Positions 9,296-15,483 of a stretch of 15,483 nucleotides of DNA are shown here, piece by piece (positions within the stretch are counted from its first letter, which is position 1; each line of letters opens with the position of its first letter). The DNA comes from Pseudomonadota bacterium (GTDB lineage: Bacteria; Pseudomonadota; Alphaproteobacteria; Rhizobiales; Hyphomicrobiaceae). Under the pieces are notes generated by a model. That model had not been told where the DNA came from, ran no database searches, and saw nothing but the letters and a program-made list of their open reading frames with translations. The position numbers and the translations under genes were made by a program. Where the stretch lies: assembly GCA_021813195.1 (NCBI GenBank), contig JAKALI010000004.1, forward strand, positions 1 to 15,483, given 5' to 3'.

Positions 9296-9321
9296 GCACA
9301 TGAGATGTAACGGGCACATGA
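9296..9321. repeat. Direct repeat GCACATGA upstream of the Cys-rich protein gene
   Basis: GCACATGA occurs at 9296-9303 and 9314-9321, an 18-bp period, 67-92 bp before the start of the minus-strand Cys-rich gene. This is the expected promoter region, so the copies may be regulator half-sites. Confidence 0.45.
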
Positions 9322-9428
9322 CACAAGCGGCGGTGAGATAAGATGTGAAATTGCAACCTCGATCCGCGATCTCGGTCACGCGAGGGGTAAACACCGCCGG
9401 GGCCCCGCAAGTCCTTGATTGAAAATAG

Positions 9429-9462
9429 GCGATCGAGACGCGATCGAAGATTGTGACAATCT
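9429..9462. repeat. Direct repeat GCGATCGA plus adjoining 15-bp palindrome
   Basis: GCGATCGA occurs at 9429-9436 and 9440-9447 (11-bp period, one helical turn). It is followed at once by AGATTGT-G-ACAATCT (9448-9462), a perfect 7-bp inverted repeat with a one-base centre. The arrangement looks like protein-binding DNA, but no gene start is near. Confidence 0.45.
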
Positions 9463-9949
9463 CATGAAAGTTGACCGAAAGGTTTGAAAGACATTTCCTT
9501 TGTTTTTAAATCGTCCGAACGTCTCAGAAGGCAAGGAAACTTTGAGGCTTCCTGTGTGTGCGCGAGGAGGTCCATGATGAGAATAGATTGGTGAGGCGAC
9601 GTCCACGCTCGCGGCCCGTGCTGTGCGATGTCCTCTCCGGTGGCGCCCGCAAGGCTCAAAGCGGCTGCTCAAGTCGCGCGCTCGAGTTGATGTCGCTGTA
9701 AGCGGAGGGCGATCATCCCAGATCAGTAGTTTGCGGTCGTCAGGCTTTGAAAATGATGCCCGCGAAATTGCGCGCGTGAGGCACCGGCTTCGTTGGCGGC
9801 CTCTCACGACGCTAGGCTGAGCTTCGGGATAACGATCCGACAGCGGACCTAGGCTGTGAAGTGATGACGATGTGGACGCAGCAGGCCGATTTGAGCCCGC
9901 TCGATGCGCGGCACGTCGGTGGATGATTTGAGAATCTTTGTTTGCGATT

Positions 9950-9974
9950 GCAGATTTCGTTGTTGCAAATCTGC
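9950..9974. repeat. 8-bp inverted repeat
   Basis: GCAGATTT at 9950-9957 and AAATCTGC at 9967-9974 form a perfect stem with a 9-nt loop and no T run on either side. Its role is unknown. Confidence 0.4.
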
Positions 9975-10197
9975 CCCCTGTCCAGCAAGGCTGGGCCGGC
10001 GATTTCTCGTTAACGGGGGGCAGCGGCGCAGCGCGTGCGGCCGCGCAGCGTCACAAAGCCCGAAAAAGGACTCCAATCTCCGCCACTGACGTGCACCACG
10101 CGTTCAGTTGAGCGTATGCAAGTTTCGCTAACGACGGCAAGTTCGCCGGCCGCGCCAATCCGGTTTGGACTTCGCCGTATCGGAATGGAGTTTTATC

Positions 10198-10755
10198 ATG
10201 CCGCTGATCCGGTCTCTCACGATAGCCATAGCAGGGTTTGGGTTGATTGTTGGCGCTTCGGCGGCCGCAGGCGCTGGCGACGTCAAGAAGGGGCTCATTC
10301 GCCCTGGTATCGGGGTCGCTGGTGTCGAGCTTGGAATGACCGCTGACCAGGTGCGTCAGGTTTTAGGACAGCCGACCGCCGAAAACAAAACGCCGGACGG
10401 CACGCTGCTCTTTATGTCCTTTCATTCCAGCGAGATTTTTGGCGTCTATTTCGACGAGGCCACGGGCCGGGTGCGCATGCTCATCGTCGCGGTGCAAGGC
10501 GGCAAGATGTGCACGCGGTTTGGTGCTTGCCTCTACAGGGACGGGGACCTCGCGAAAATCAAGAAGCATTACGGCAATCGACTCCTGCGGTTTGTCGATT
10601 GGGACGGCTCGGTAACGTATCGCCGTCTCGTACCCATGAACCCGCGCAACGTGATGGTCGAATTCACCCCAAGCGAGCAGCGCAACGCCATCGTTCAGGT
10701 CGCGATGCTCTACTGGGATGGAAAGATCGACGATAGCAGTCTCGGCGGGAATTGA
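10198..10755 (+). CDS. Secreted protein with BamE/OmlA(SmpA)-like motif, function unknown
   Basis: Encodes 185 residues from the ATG at 10198, with GGAG 7 bases upstream. A signal peptide covers about 1-26 (IRSLTIAIAGFGLIVGASAAAGA). The stretch VAGVELGMTADQVRQVLGQP (40-59) has the G-x-x-x-G-M-x-x-x-x-V-x-x-x-L-G-x-P pattern seen in BamE/OmlA and related small periplasmic domains. Two cysteines (105, 111) in MCTRFGACLY could form a short disulfide loop. There is no lipobox, so it is not a BamE lipoprotein itself. The frame stays open upstream to 10165, but the signal peptide and ribosome-binding site favour the later start. It stands alone between a gene-poor stretch and the convergent creatininase-like gene. 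Confidence 0.83.
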   Translation: MPLIRSLTIAIAGFGLIVGASAAAGAGDVKKGLIRPGIGVAGVELGMTADQVRQVLGQPTAENKTPDGTLLFMSFHSSEIFGVYFDEATGRVRMLIVAVQGGKMCTRFGACLYRDGDLAKIKKHYGNRLLRFVDWDGSVTYRRLVPMNPRNVMVEFTPSEQRNAIVQVAMLYWDGKIDDSSLGGN

Positions 10756-10777
10756 CCGTCGCCGTGCTCGGTTTTTT
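10743..10777 (+). terminator. Possible terminator overlapping the end of the BamE-like gene
   Basis: CGGCG+GG (10743-10749) pairs with CC+CGCCG (10756-10764, 2-nt bulge at 10758-10759), and the stop codon lies in the loop. TTTTTT follows at 10772-10777 after a 7-base gap. The gap and bulge make it weaker than a textbook terminator. Confidence 0.35.
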
Positions 10778-10901
10778 CGGCCTGCCGTTTGAATTTCGTT
10801 TGAAACTCAGAGCGTCTTGGGCATCGGGTTCGGCGGGATCCTCGGGGTCCGCTCGACGGTAAAGTCCATCGTGCCGACACTGACCGATTTCCTCATATCA
10901 T

Positions 10902-11660
10902 TCAGGCGCGGCTGTCATATCTGTGTGGCAGGGGGGGCGTCTCCCGTTTGCCGCGCTCCACGATTGCACACAGGTCCTCGACCATCCACGCGAATAATTC
11001 CTCTCCTTGTGCAACGGTCGCCGTGCTGGGTGTGCCCGTCACACCATTGAGGCTTGTGCGATTGACGGGGTGCGCAAAGACGAGGCCTGCTGTACGATCG
11101 GGATCATCGGCAATGGCAATCTTGTCCGGTCGCGTCATGTTTGGCGCGCGGGCCATCATCAAGGCGGTTTCGGCGGCATTCGCATGCCAATCTTCAGCAT
11201 CTGCGAAGTTCACGTTGCGAACGCGCTCGCTGAGGGTTGCGGTGTTGAGCACGGCAACCATGAGATCATCATGCGTCGATCGCAACCTTTCCAGGGCACA
11301 CCGCAACGGAGCGGCATTGGTGACGTGTGTATTGACGATGAAGAGGCGGCGCACGCCACTGTAATATGCCCAAATGCCGATTTCGCTCACCGCTTCGATG
11401 AGCGTGGTCGGCGACAGTGCGATGGTCCCTGGCCAACGACGGCTGTGGCCAATGGAACATCCGTAGGGCATGGGCGGCAGCATCGGGACTGAGGTGCGCT
11501 CGGACACTGCGCGGCACAGGAGATCAGCCAGCACAGTATCCATGCCGGTCCCGAGGTGTGGTCCGTGTTGCTCGGTCGCCCCTACAGGCAGAATAGCAGC
11601 AAAGTGAGCGGCTGCCAGGTCTGCGGGCAACTCGTCCCAAGTGCGTTCCGCCCAAAGCAC
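10902..11660 (-). CDS. Creatininase-family amidohydrolase
   Basis: Encodes 252 residues. The creatininase/MftE fold is shown by [21 protein letters not shown] (21-41), carrying the metal ligands Glu30, His32 and Asp41, by [13 protein letters not shown] (71-83), by NTHVTN (110-115) at the position of the usual NGHGGN with His112 kept, and by [12 protein letters not shown] (157-168) with Glu164. Members hydrolyse cyclic or linear amides with two divalent metals (creatinine to creatine is the named example). The start is GTG at 11660 with a perfect AAGGAGG 8 bases upstream. That ribosome-binding site overlaps the TAA of the glutamine synthetase-like gene, so the two are translationally coupled. 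The substrate is unknown; the context suggests an amide or guanidino compound. Confidence 0.9.
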   Translation of the reverse strand: MLWAERTWDELPADLAAAHFAAILPVGATEQHGPHLGTGMDTVLADLLCRAVSERTSVPMLPPMPYGCSIGHSRRWPGTIALSPTTLIEAVSEIGIWAYYSGVRRLFIVNTHVTNAAPLRCALERLRSTHDDLMVAVLNTATLSERVRNVNFADAEDWHANAAETALMMARAPNMTRPDKIAIADDPDRTAGLVFAHPVNRTSLNGVTGTPSTATVAQGEELFAWMVEDLCAIVERGKRETPPLPHRYDSRA

Positions 11661-11673
11661 GCTTACGGCCTCC

Positions 11674-13041
11674 TTAGAAGAATTTGAGATAGCGTTCGCG
11701 CTCCCAATCGGAGACGTGATTGAGATAGCTCACCCACTCCTCACTCTTATAGCTCAGCCAAGATTTATGCATGTCGGAACCAAAAACCTTCTCAGTCAGC
11801 GGATCTGCTGCGAAGGCATCGAGCGCCTCTCCGAGCGTACGCGGCAGGCGTTTGATGCCGAGTTTGTCGAGTTCCTCCGGCGTTTTTAGATACATGTTTT
11901 CCGTGTGAGGTTCGCCGGGGTCATCGCCGTTTTCGATGCCCTCAAGACCCGCCGCCAGCACCAGAGCAGCCGCAAGATAGGGATTGCAGGAACTGTCGGC
12001 GGCCCTCAACTCGACGCGTCCGCCGCCCAAGGGAATGCGCAGAGTATTTGTTCGATTGTTGTTGCCGTAGCAGGCCCACACCGGAGCCCATGTGAAGCCC
12101 GACATCGATCCTCTGAGAACGAGTCGTTTATAGCTGTTGACGGTAGGAGCAACAACCGCACAGATCGCCGGCAAATGTTTCAGCACGCCGGCAAGGAACT
12201 GGTACCCGATCTTGGAGAGGCCACAGCCGCGCGGATCGCGTGGATCTTTGAAAATGTTATCGGCAGTTTTTTTATCGGCAAGTGACATGTTGAAGTGCGC
12301 GCCACTACCTGCGCGATCCGCGTAGGGCTTGGGCATAAAGGTGGCGAATGCGCCGTGCTTACGCGCGATCTCGTTAGCCATGAGGCGAAAGAAGACATAG
12401 CGATCGGCCATCGACACCACTTCAAAGTAACGGAAGTCGACTTCGAACTGTCCGATGCCATCCTCGTGGTCGAAACTATAGACGTCCCAACCTAGGCTGT
12501 TCATGGCGCCGACCAATTCCGACATCCAACCCATATTGTCGAGCATGCGCGCGACGTCATAGGCTGGTTTGTCGAGATTTTTGCGGTCCGAGAACGGTTT
12601 GTAGCCGAGTTTCGAAGCGGGGTCGTCCCGCAGGACGAAGAACTCTGCCTCGATGCCGAGGTTCATTGTGAAGCCCATGTCCGCCGCTTTCGCCGTCACG
12701 CGCTTCAGGATATTGCGACTGCACGCTTCAAACGGCACTCCCTTGCACCACAGATCGCTGGCAAACCATGCGATATCCTCTTTCCAGGGCAGTACGATGC
12801 ACGAAGCTGGGTCGGGATGTGCGGCCACCTCCTCGTCGCTCACGTCCTGGGGCACGCCATCGAGCGCGGCCCCCGTGCATAACTCGGACCCACTGAGCAT
12901 GCGGTGGAGGTGCGAAAGTGGAACCACTTTGCCTTTGGAGATGCCGTGCATATCGACGTAGCCGGCGAACATGTAGCCCACGCCACGCTCCCGCAGCATT
13001 TTCTCAAGGGCGAGGCCGCTGCTATCTACGACTGCATCCAT
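11674..13041 (-). CDS. glnT: Type III glutamine synthetase / gamma-glutamylamide synthetase-like ligase
   Basis: Encodes 455 residues. The N-terminal beta-grasp part ([19 protein letters not shown], 23-41) precedes a complete catalytic core: GIEAEFFVL (129-137) with Glu131 and Glu133, [13 protein letters not shown] (191-203), GSGAHFNMS (245-253) with His249, NSYKRL (302-307), [11 protein letters not shown] (327-337) and [15 protein letters not shown] (343-357). It would activate glutamate with ATP and join it to ammonia or an amine. GlnT/GMAS-type enzymes are often not true glutamine synthetases but make gamma-glutamylamides. The start at 13041 has GGAG 8 bases upstream; a 45-residue extension is rejected as it has no family similarity. 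The gene leads a two-gene unit with the creatininase-like gene 13 bp downstream and diverges from tetR. Confidence 0.92.
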   Translation of the reverse strand: MDAVVDSSGLALEKMLRERGVGYMFAGYVDMHGISKGKVVPLSHLHRMLSGSELCTGAALDGVPQDVSDEEVAAHPDPASCIVLPWKEDIAWFASDLWCKGVPFEACSRNILKRVTAKAADMGFTMNLGIEAEFFVLRDDPASKLGYKPFSDRKNLDKPAYDVARMLDNMGWMSELVGAMNSLGWDVYSFDHEDGIGQFEVDFRYFEVVSMADRYVFFRLMANEIARKHGAFATFMPKPYADRAGSGAHFNMSLADKKTADNIFKDPRDPRGCGLSKIGYQFLAGVLKHLPAICAVVAPTVNSYKRLVLRGSMSGFTWAPVWACYGNNNRTNTLRIPLGGGRVELRAADSSCNPYLAAALVLAAGLEGIENGDDPGEPHTENMYLKTPEELDKLGIKRLPRTLGEALDAFAADPLTEKVFGSDMHKSWLSYKSEEWVSYLNHVSDWERERYLKFF

Positions 13042-13103
13042 GACCAAATCTCCAGAAGTTGGATCCTGCCTAGCGCGTGTCGCATGGTGTTCGCATCCGC
13101 GAC

Positions 13104-13131
13104 ATGATATTAAACGCATATTTAATTTCAT
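13104..13131. promoter_or_regulatory. 28-bp palindrome, probable TetR operator
   Basis: ATGATATTAAA (13104-13114) and TTTAATTTCAT (13121-13131) are inverted copies with 10 of 11 pairs matching, around the 6-base centre CGCATA. It lies in the divergent gap between the GS-like gene (start 13041) and tetR (start 13212) and is far more A+T-rich than its surroundings. Autoregulation by the neighbouring TetR protein and control of the divergent pair are inferred. Confidence 0.7.
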
Positions 13132-13211
13132 TGGGAAAGATGAAAAAGAAGTGGGATCTGCACGAAATTCGCGCATCTAAGGGACGGCAGAGCCCCAAGA
13201 GGAGGCAGACC

Positions 13212-13859
13212 TTGAGACGAAAAGCCAATCCGGTGGGACGACCAGGGCGGCATCGCGAACACGTCGCAGCCGAGACCGCCATTCTCGAGGCGGGCTTGGA
13301 GCTTTTTGCACAACGCGGCCTTGAGGGTGTTACGACCGGAGACATCGCCAGGGCGACGGGCTTTAATCCCGCGCTGATTTATTATTACTTCAAGAACAAG
13401 AACGAGCTCTTCCGACGTGCTGTACTGTTGGCCATCACCAGGGCGTTCACGCGTTTTGAAGAACAGCGTCGTGATGACGATGATCCCTTGGCGCGGATCC
13501 TGACCTGGATCGACACGCACAGCCGCGAGTTTGAAACGATTGCCAAACTAATGAACCTCTCGTTGGCGCACGCCAAAGAGGGCCGGCCAAGCGCTGGTAT
13601 CGATAAGGCTATACGCAAGTTCTATGACGATGAGCGCGACGTCCTTCGTCAGGCGATTGACCAAGGAGTGGCATCAGGCGCATTTCGATCTGTGGATGCT
13701 GCGAACGTCGCGGCCTTCATCTCCATATATTTGGACGGCGTCTTCATGCGGGCGGTCATTTTGAAGTCATTCCGGCCGCCGATCGCCATCGAGATGTTGA
13801 AGGACGTCATCACGGACTATCTGACGCGAGGGTCGCGGCGCCCATGGCGGGAACCCTAG
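13212..13859 (+). CDS. TetR/AcrR-family transcriptional regulator
   Basis: Encodes 215 residues from the TTG at 13212. The N-terminal DNA-binding domain (about 15-65) has AAETAILEAGLELFAQRGLEGV, the helix-turn-helix TTGDIARATGFNPALIYYYF (41-60) and the following KNKNELFRRAV. The C-terminal ligand domain ends with the FRSVDAANVAAFISIYLDGVFMRAV segment. The effector is unknown. TTG is chosen because AGGAGG sits 6 bases before it and it gives the normal length for the family. The ATG at 13140, adding 24 lysine-rich residues, is possible but has only a weak GGGAAAG. It diverges from the GS-creatininase pair across a palindrome and precedes the guanidine riboswitch operon in the same direction. 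Confidence 0.93.
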   Translation: MRRKANPVGRPGRHREHVAAETAILEAGLELFAQRGLEGVTTGDIARATGFNPALIYYYFKNKNELFRRAVLLAITRAFTRFEEQRRDDDDPLARILTWIDTHSREFETIAKLMNLSLAHAKEGRPSAGIDKAIRKFYDDERDVLRQAIDQGVASGAFRSVDAANVAAFISIYLDGVFMRAVILKSFRPPIAIEMLKDVITDYLTRGSRRPWREP

Positions 13860-13965
13860 CTCGACGGGCGGGTGACTTGCTGCTTCTTAAAGCGAAACGC
13901 CCAATTATTCAGCGACGAGCGGTGCGCGACGGCTCAACGACTGCGAGTTTCTGGTGGTTTCGGGA

Positions 13966-13982
13966 TTGGCACGGAGCCTGCA
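13966..13982 (+). promoter_or_regulatory. Sigma-54 (-24/-12) promoter of the riboswitch operon
   Basis: TTGGCACG-GAGC-CTGCA matches the sigma-54 consensus YTGGCACG-N4-TTGCW with one mismatch. The GG (13968-13969) and GC (13980-13981) are exactly 10 bases apart, as required. The predicted start, about 13993, lies a few bases before the riboswitch P1 stem. This implies activation by an enhancer-binding protein such as NtrC under nitrogen limitation. I see only a possible half-site (GGTGC at 13921-13925) and no clear activator site. Confidence 0.72.
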
Positions 13983-13997
13983 GTGCAAAGGGCATAA

Positions 13998-14102
13998 TGC
14001 ATCTAGGGTTCCGGCCGCATGAGGCGGTGCTGGTCCGAGAGATGCGCTCCCGGCGGGTAAAAGAAGTCGCCGGAGCCACGGCGGGAGAAAAGCCCGGGAG
14101 AG
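13998..14102 (+). promoter_or_regulatory. Guanidine-I riboswitch (ykkC RNA)
   Basis: The conserved ykkC blocks occur in order: CTAGGGTTCCG (14003-14013), CTGGTCCGAGAG (14030-14041), and ACGGCGGGAGAAAAGCCCGG then GAGA (14078-14101). The first helix pairs GCATCT (13999-14004) with AGATGC (14040-14045), enclosing a CCGC-ATGA-GGCGG hairpin. A second hairpin (CTCC-GGCG / CGCC-GGAG, 14047-14074) precedes the last block. The family binds guanidinium and turns genes on. The consensus GGGATAAAAG has G in place of T here. About 140 nt of leader follow. GACCAA/TTGGTC (14106-14111, 14131-14136) could pair, and CTCC at 14140-14143 could mask the GGAG at 14234-14237; no T-tailed terminator is seen, so translational control is possible. 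Confidence 0.95.
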
Positions 14103-14243
14103 TTGGACCAACAGGCGTCTAGGCTTTCGTTTGGTCGACCTCCACACGTCGTGCACGTGGATGCACTTTGCTAGGTCGATCAGGATTTCTTAGGGCGTCT
14201 GCGGTCCTCATGTCGAGCCATGCCGCGACTGAAGGAGTCCGCG

Positions 14244-15323
14244 ATGATCAAGGAAAGAGGAAATTTCAAACGCACAGTGCTGGCGATGTGTCTGGCAGCC
14301 GGCATGATGCCGATGCCTGCCCTCGCGGACACCAAGAAAACGGAATTCTCTGTTTGTTGGACGATCTATGCGGGCTGGATGCCGTGGGGCTTTGCCACCG
14401 ACAGCGGCATCATCAAGAAGTGGGCCGACAAGTATGGGATCGACATCAAGGTCACTCAAGTTGGCGATTACGTGGAATGTATCAACCAGTTCACAGCCGG
14501 CAAATTCGATGCAGCCACGTCCACCACAATGGACGCGCTCGCCATTCCGTCTGTGGGCGGCGTCGATACGACCGTTTTGATCGCCGGGGACTATTCCAAC
14601 GGCAACGATGGAATCATTCTCAAGGGTAAAACCGATCTCGCAGACGTGAAGGGGCAGAAGGTCAATCTCCTGGAACTGTCTGTGTCCCACTATTTTCTTG
14701 CCCGCGCGCTCTCAACGGTGAATTTGTCCGAAAAAGACATAACGATCGTGAATACGTCGGATTCCGATTGGATCCCGGCCTACAAGACCGGGGAAGTAAC
14801 CGCAATCGTCGCCTGGAACCCGGCCCTGGCCCAATTGGCTCAGGAGCCAGACGCTAACTTGGTGTTCGATAGCTCGAAGTTGCCCGGTGAAATTGTCGAC
14901 GCCTTGATCACCAATACCGCGGTGCTCAAGGCCAACCCAGACTTCGGTAAAGCCTTGACGGGAGCATGGTTCGAAACCATCGCATTGATGATGGGAGGCG
15001 ATGAGGCAGGTAAGCAGGCGCGCGAGCAGATGGCCAAGGCATCGGGCACGGACTTGGCCGGATTTGACGCGCAGATCGCAACCACCAAGTTGTTTGTGAC
15101 CCCGGCGGAAGCCTTGGCATTCATTCGAGACGAAGAAACGAAAACAAAGTTCGATTACGTCCGCAAGTTCTCCTTTGAAAAAGGACTTTACGGGCAAGGT
15201 GCACAGAGTGTCGATGACATCGGGATCGAATTCCCGGACGGCTCGGTGCTGGGATCGAAGGACAACATCAAACTGCGCTTCGATGCATCATTCAAGCAGT
15301 TGGCGGCCGACGGCAAGCTCTAG
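14244..15323 (+). CDS. ABC-transporter substrate-binding protein, urea-carboxylase/guanidine-associated type
   Basis: Encodes 359 residues. A signal peptide covers about 1-28 (cleavage after MPALA). The mature protein reads like the NMT1/SsuA-like periplasmic binding proteins (KTEFSVCWTIYAGWMPWGFA, QFTAGKFDAATSTTMDALAIPSVGG in shorter pieces, and TSDSDWIPAYKTGEVTAIVAWNP). It resembles the subfamily called putative urea ABC transporter substrate-binding protein, usually found with urea/guanidine carboxylase and allophanate hydrolase. There is no lipobox. The start at 14244 has GGAG 6 bases upstream; an in-frame ATG at 14220 is less likely. Its position behind the guanidine-I riboswitch argues for guanidine or a related compound as ligand rather than urea, which is inference. 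Permease and ATPase genes must lie beyond the window if present. Confidence 0.93.
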   Translation: MIKERGNFKRTVLAMCLAAGMMPMPALADTKKTEFSVCWTIYAGWMPWGFATDSGIIKKWADKYGIDIKVTQVGDYVECINQFTAGKFDAATSTTMDALAIPSVGGVDTTVLIAGDYSNGNDGIILKGKTDLADVKGQKVNLLELSVSHYFLARALSTVNLSEKDITIVNTSDSDWIPAYKTGEVTAIVAWNPALAQLAQEPDANLVFDSSKLPGEIVDALITNTAVLKANPDFGKALTGAWFETIALMMGGDEAGKQAREQMAKASGTDLAGFDAQIATTKLFVTPAEALAFIRDEETKTKFDYVRKFSFEKGLYGQGAQSVDDIGIEFPDGSVLGSKDNIKLRFDASFKQLAADGKL

Positions 15324-15332
15324 GTCGCGTGA

Positions 15333-15365
15333 TGGCGGGTGAAGGACGCAGTCGAGCACCCGCCA
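15333..15365 (+). repeat. Intercistronic hairpin after the binding-protein gene
   Basis: TGGCGGGTG (15333-15341) and CACCCGCCA (15357-15365) form a perfect 9-bp stem with a 15-nt loop, 9 bp after the stop. No T run follows, so it is more likely to protect the upstream mRNA and raise the binding protein over downstream products than to end transcription. Confidence 0.65.
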
Positions 15366-15423
15366 GCCCCATCATCTCAGTGTGATCTTCGGTTTTCATC
15401 CTCCTGAAGCAGAGGGGTCATCA

Positions 15424-15483
15424 ATGCCATCTTCGTTTCAATCGTTGCCGGTCATCGACATCGCAGGTCTGTATTCCCCTGTG
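15424..15483 (+). CDS. Isopenicillin-N-synthase-like Fe(II)/2-oxoglutarate dioxygenase, N-terminal fragment
   Basis: Only the first 20 codons are present; the gene runs off the window. GAGGGG lies about 6 bases before the ATG. The protein begins MPSSFQSLPVIDIAGLYSPV. The LPVIDIAGL phrase is the usual opening of the DIOX_N domain in isopenicillin-N-synthase-type non-haem iron oxygenases. The metal-binding HxD...H triad lies downstream and cannot be checked here. It is the second gene of the riboswitch transcript, 100 bp after the binding protein. Other proteins can start this way, so the call rests on a short motif. Confidence 0.6.
   Translation, partial: MPSSFQSLPVIDIAGLYSPV

Larger units (their letters stand above)
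9230..10197. other. Long gene-poor stretch with repeats
   Basis: Almost 1 kb without a convincing gene. Frames present (for example minus strand 9376-9807) are arginine/serine-rich, lack ribosome-binding sites and resemble no family. It holds GCACATGA direct repeats (9296-9321), GCGATCGA direct repeats and a 15-bp palindrome (9429-9462), and an 8-bp inverted repeat (9950-9974). No tRNA or rRNA is visible. It could hide a small RNA or be a degraded region. Confidence 0.5.

Noticed and set aside
9376..9807. 143-codon minus-strand frame in the gene-poor stretch
   Set aside because: Arginine/serine-rich, no ribosome-binding site, no hydrophobic core or motif; typical of open frames in high-GC DNA.
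10060..10090. Sequence near GGACTCCAATCTCCGCCA that resembles the 3' end of a tRNA
   Set aside because: The T-loop consensus is broken and I find no matching acceptor, D or anticodon arms upstream.
10902..11660. Mycofactocin MftE assignment
   Set aside because: No mycofactocin precursor, radical SAM or other mft genes in the window; only the broad family is supported.
10902..13041. N-methylglutamate (gma-mgs-mgd) methylamine pathway
   Set aside because: Only a GS-like gene is present; no mgs or mgd genes adjoin it, and the partner is a creatininase-like hydrolase.
13042..13176. 45-residue N-terminal extension of the GS-like protein
   Set aside because: The extension crosses the operator palindrome, has no family similarity, and the ATG at 13041 has a good ribosome-binding site.
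13986..13998. Sigma-70 -10 box CATAAT before the riboswitch
   Set aside because: The nearest TTGGCA -35 is 21 bases away, too far, and it belongs to the better-matching sigma-54 element.
13844..14122. 92-codon plus-strand frame between tetR and the binding protein
   Set aside because: It runs through the sigma-54 element and the guanidine-I aptamer, whose conserved bases explain the sequence better.

Overview
The window looks like a chromosomal segment of a high-GC alphaproteobacterium, most likely of the order Hyphomicrobiales (Rhizobiales). The pointers are the block rplU-rpmA-GNAT-obgE, the SKxD form of the G4 motif in ObgE, an ECF sigma/RskA-type anti-sigma pair, DUF2256 and DUF486 genes, and a type III glutamine synthetase. 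I cannot name the genus. There are no rRNA or tRNA genes, insertion sequences or CRISPR arrays that I can support.

Layout. Positions 1-1482 hold two minus-strand genes: a small two-TM protein and a cysteine Ntn-hydrolase of the NAAA/acyltransferase superfamily. Positions 1757-4074 hold the ribosomal block: rplU, rpmA, a strong intrinsic terminator, then a GNAT acetyltransferase coupled by ATGA overlap to obgE. A CbiX/SirB-type chelatase runs convergently to obgE. DUF2256 and DUF486 genes overlap tail-to-tail near 5.1 kb. An ECF sigma factor and its membrane anti-sigma factor form an ATGA-coupled pair (5639-6927), followed by an exported MltB-type lytic transglycosylase. Positions 8.5-10.8 kb are gene-poor: a secreted eight-cysteine protein with its own terminator, an almost 1-kb non-coding stretch with repeats, and a secreted BamE/OmlA-like protein.

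The most interesting part is 10.9 kb to the end. A type III glutamine synthetase and a creatininase-family amidohydrolase form a tightly coupled minus-strand pair. They diverge from a TetR regulator across an intergenic region holding a near-perfect 28-bp palindrome. Downstream of tetR is a clear guanidine-I (ykkC) riboswitch. Just upstream of its aptamer is a sigma-54 promoter with exact -24/-12 spacing, whose predicted start lies a few bases before the aptamer. The riboswitch leads into an ABC-transporter substrate-binding protein of the urea-carboxylase-associated type. After a 9-bp intercistronic hairpin comes the first 20 codons of a gene that looks like an isopenicillin-N-synthase-type Fe(II)/2-oxoglutarate dioxygenase.

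How the right-hand genes may work together (inference): the operon would need both nitrogen limitation (sigma-54) and guanidine (riboswitch) to be expressed, which suits uptake of a guanidine-related nitrogen source. A dioxygenase directly after the binding protein is not the transporter permease or ATPase one would expect. The adjacent GS-like ligase and creatininase-like hydrolase could be part of the same guanidino/amine-nitrogen metabolism, but nothing in the window proves that link.
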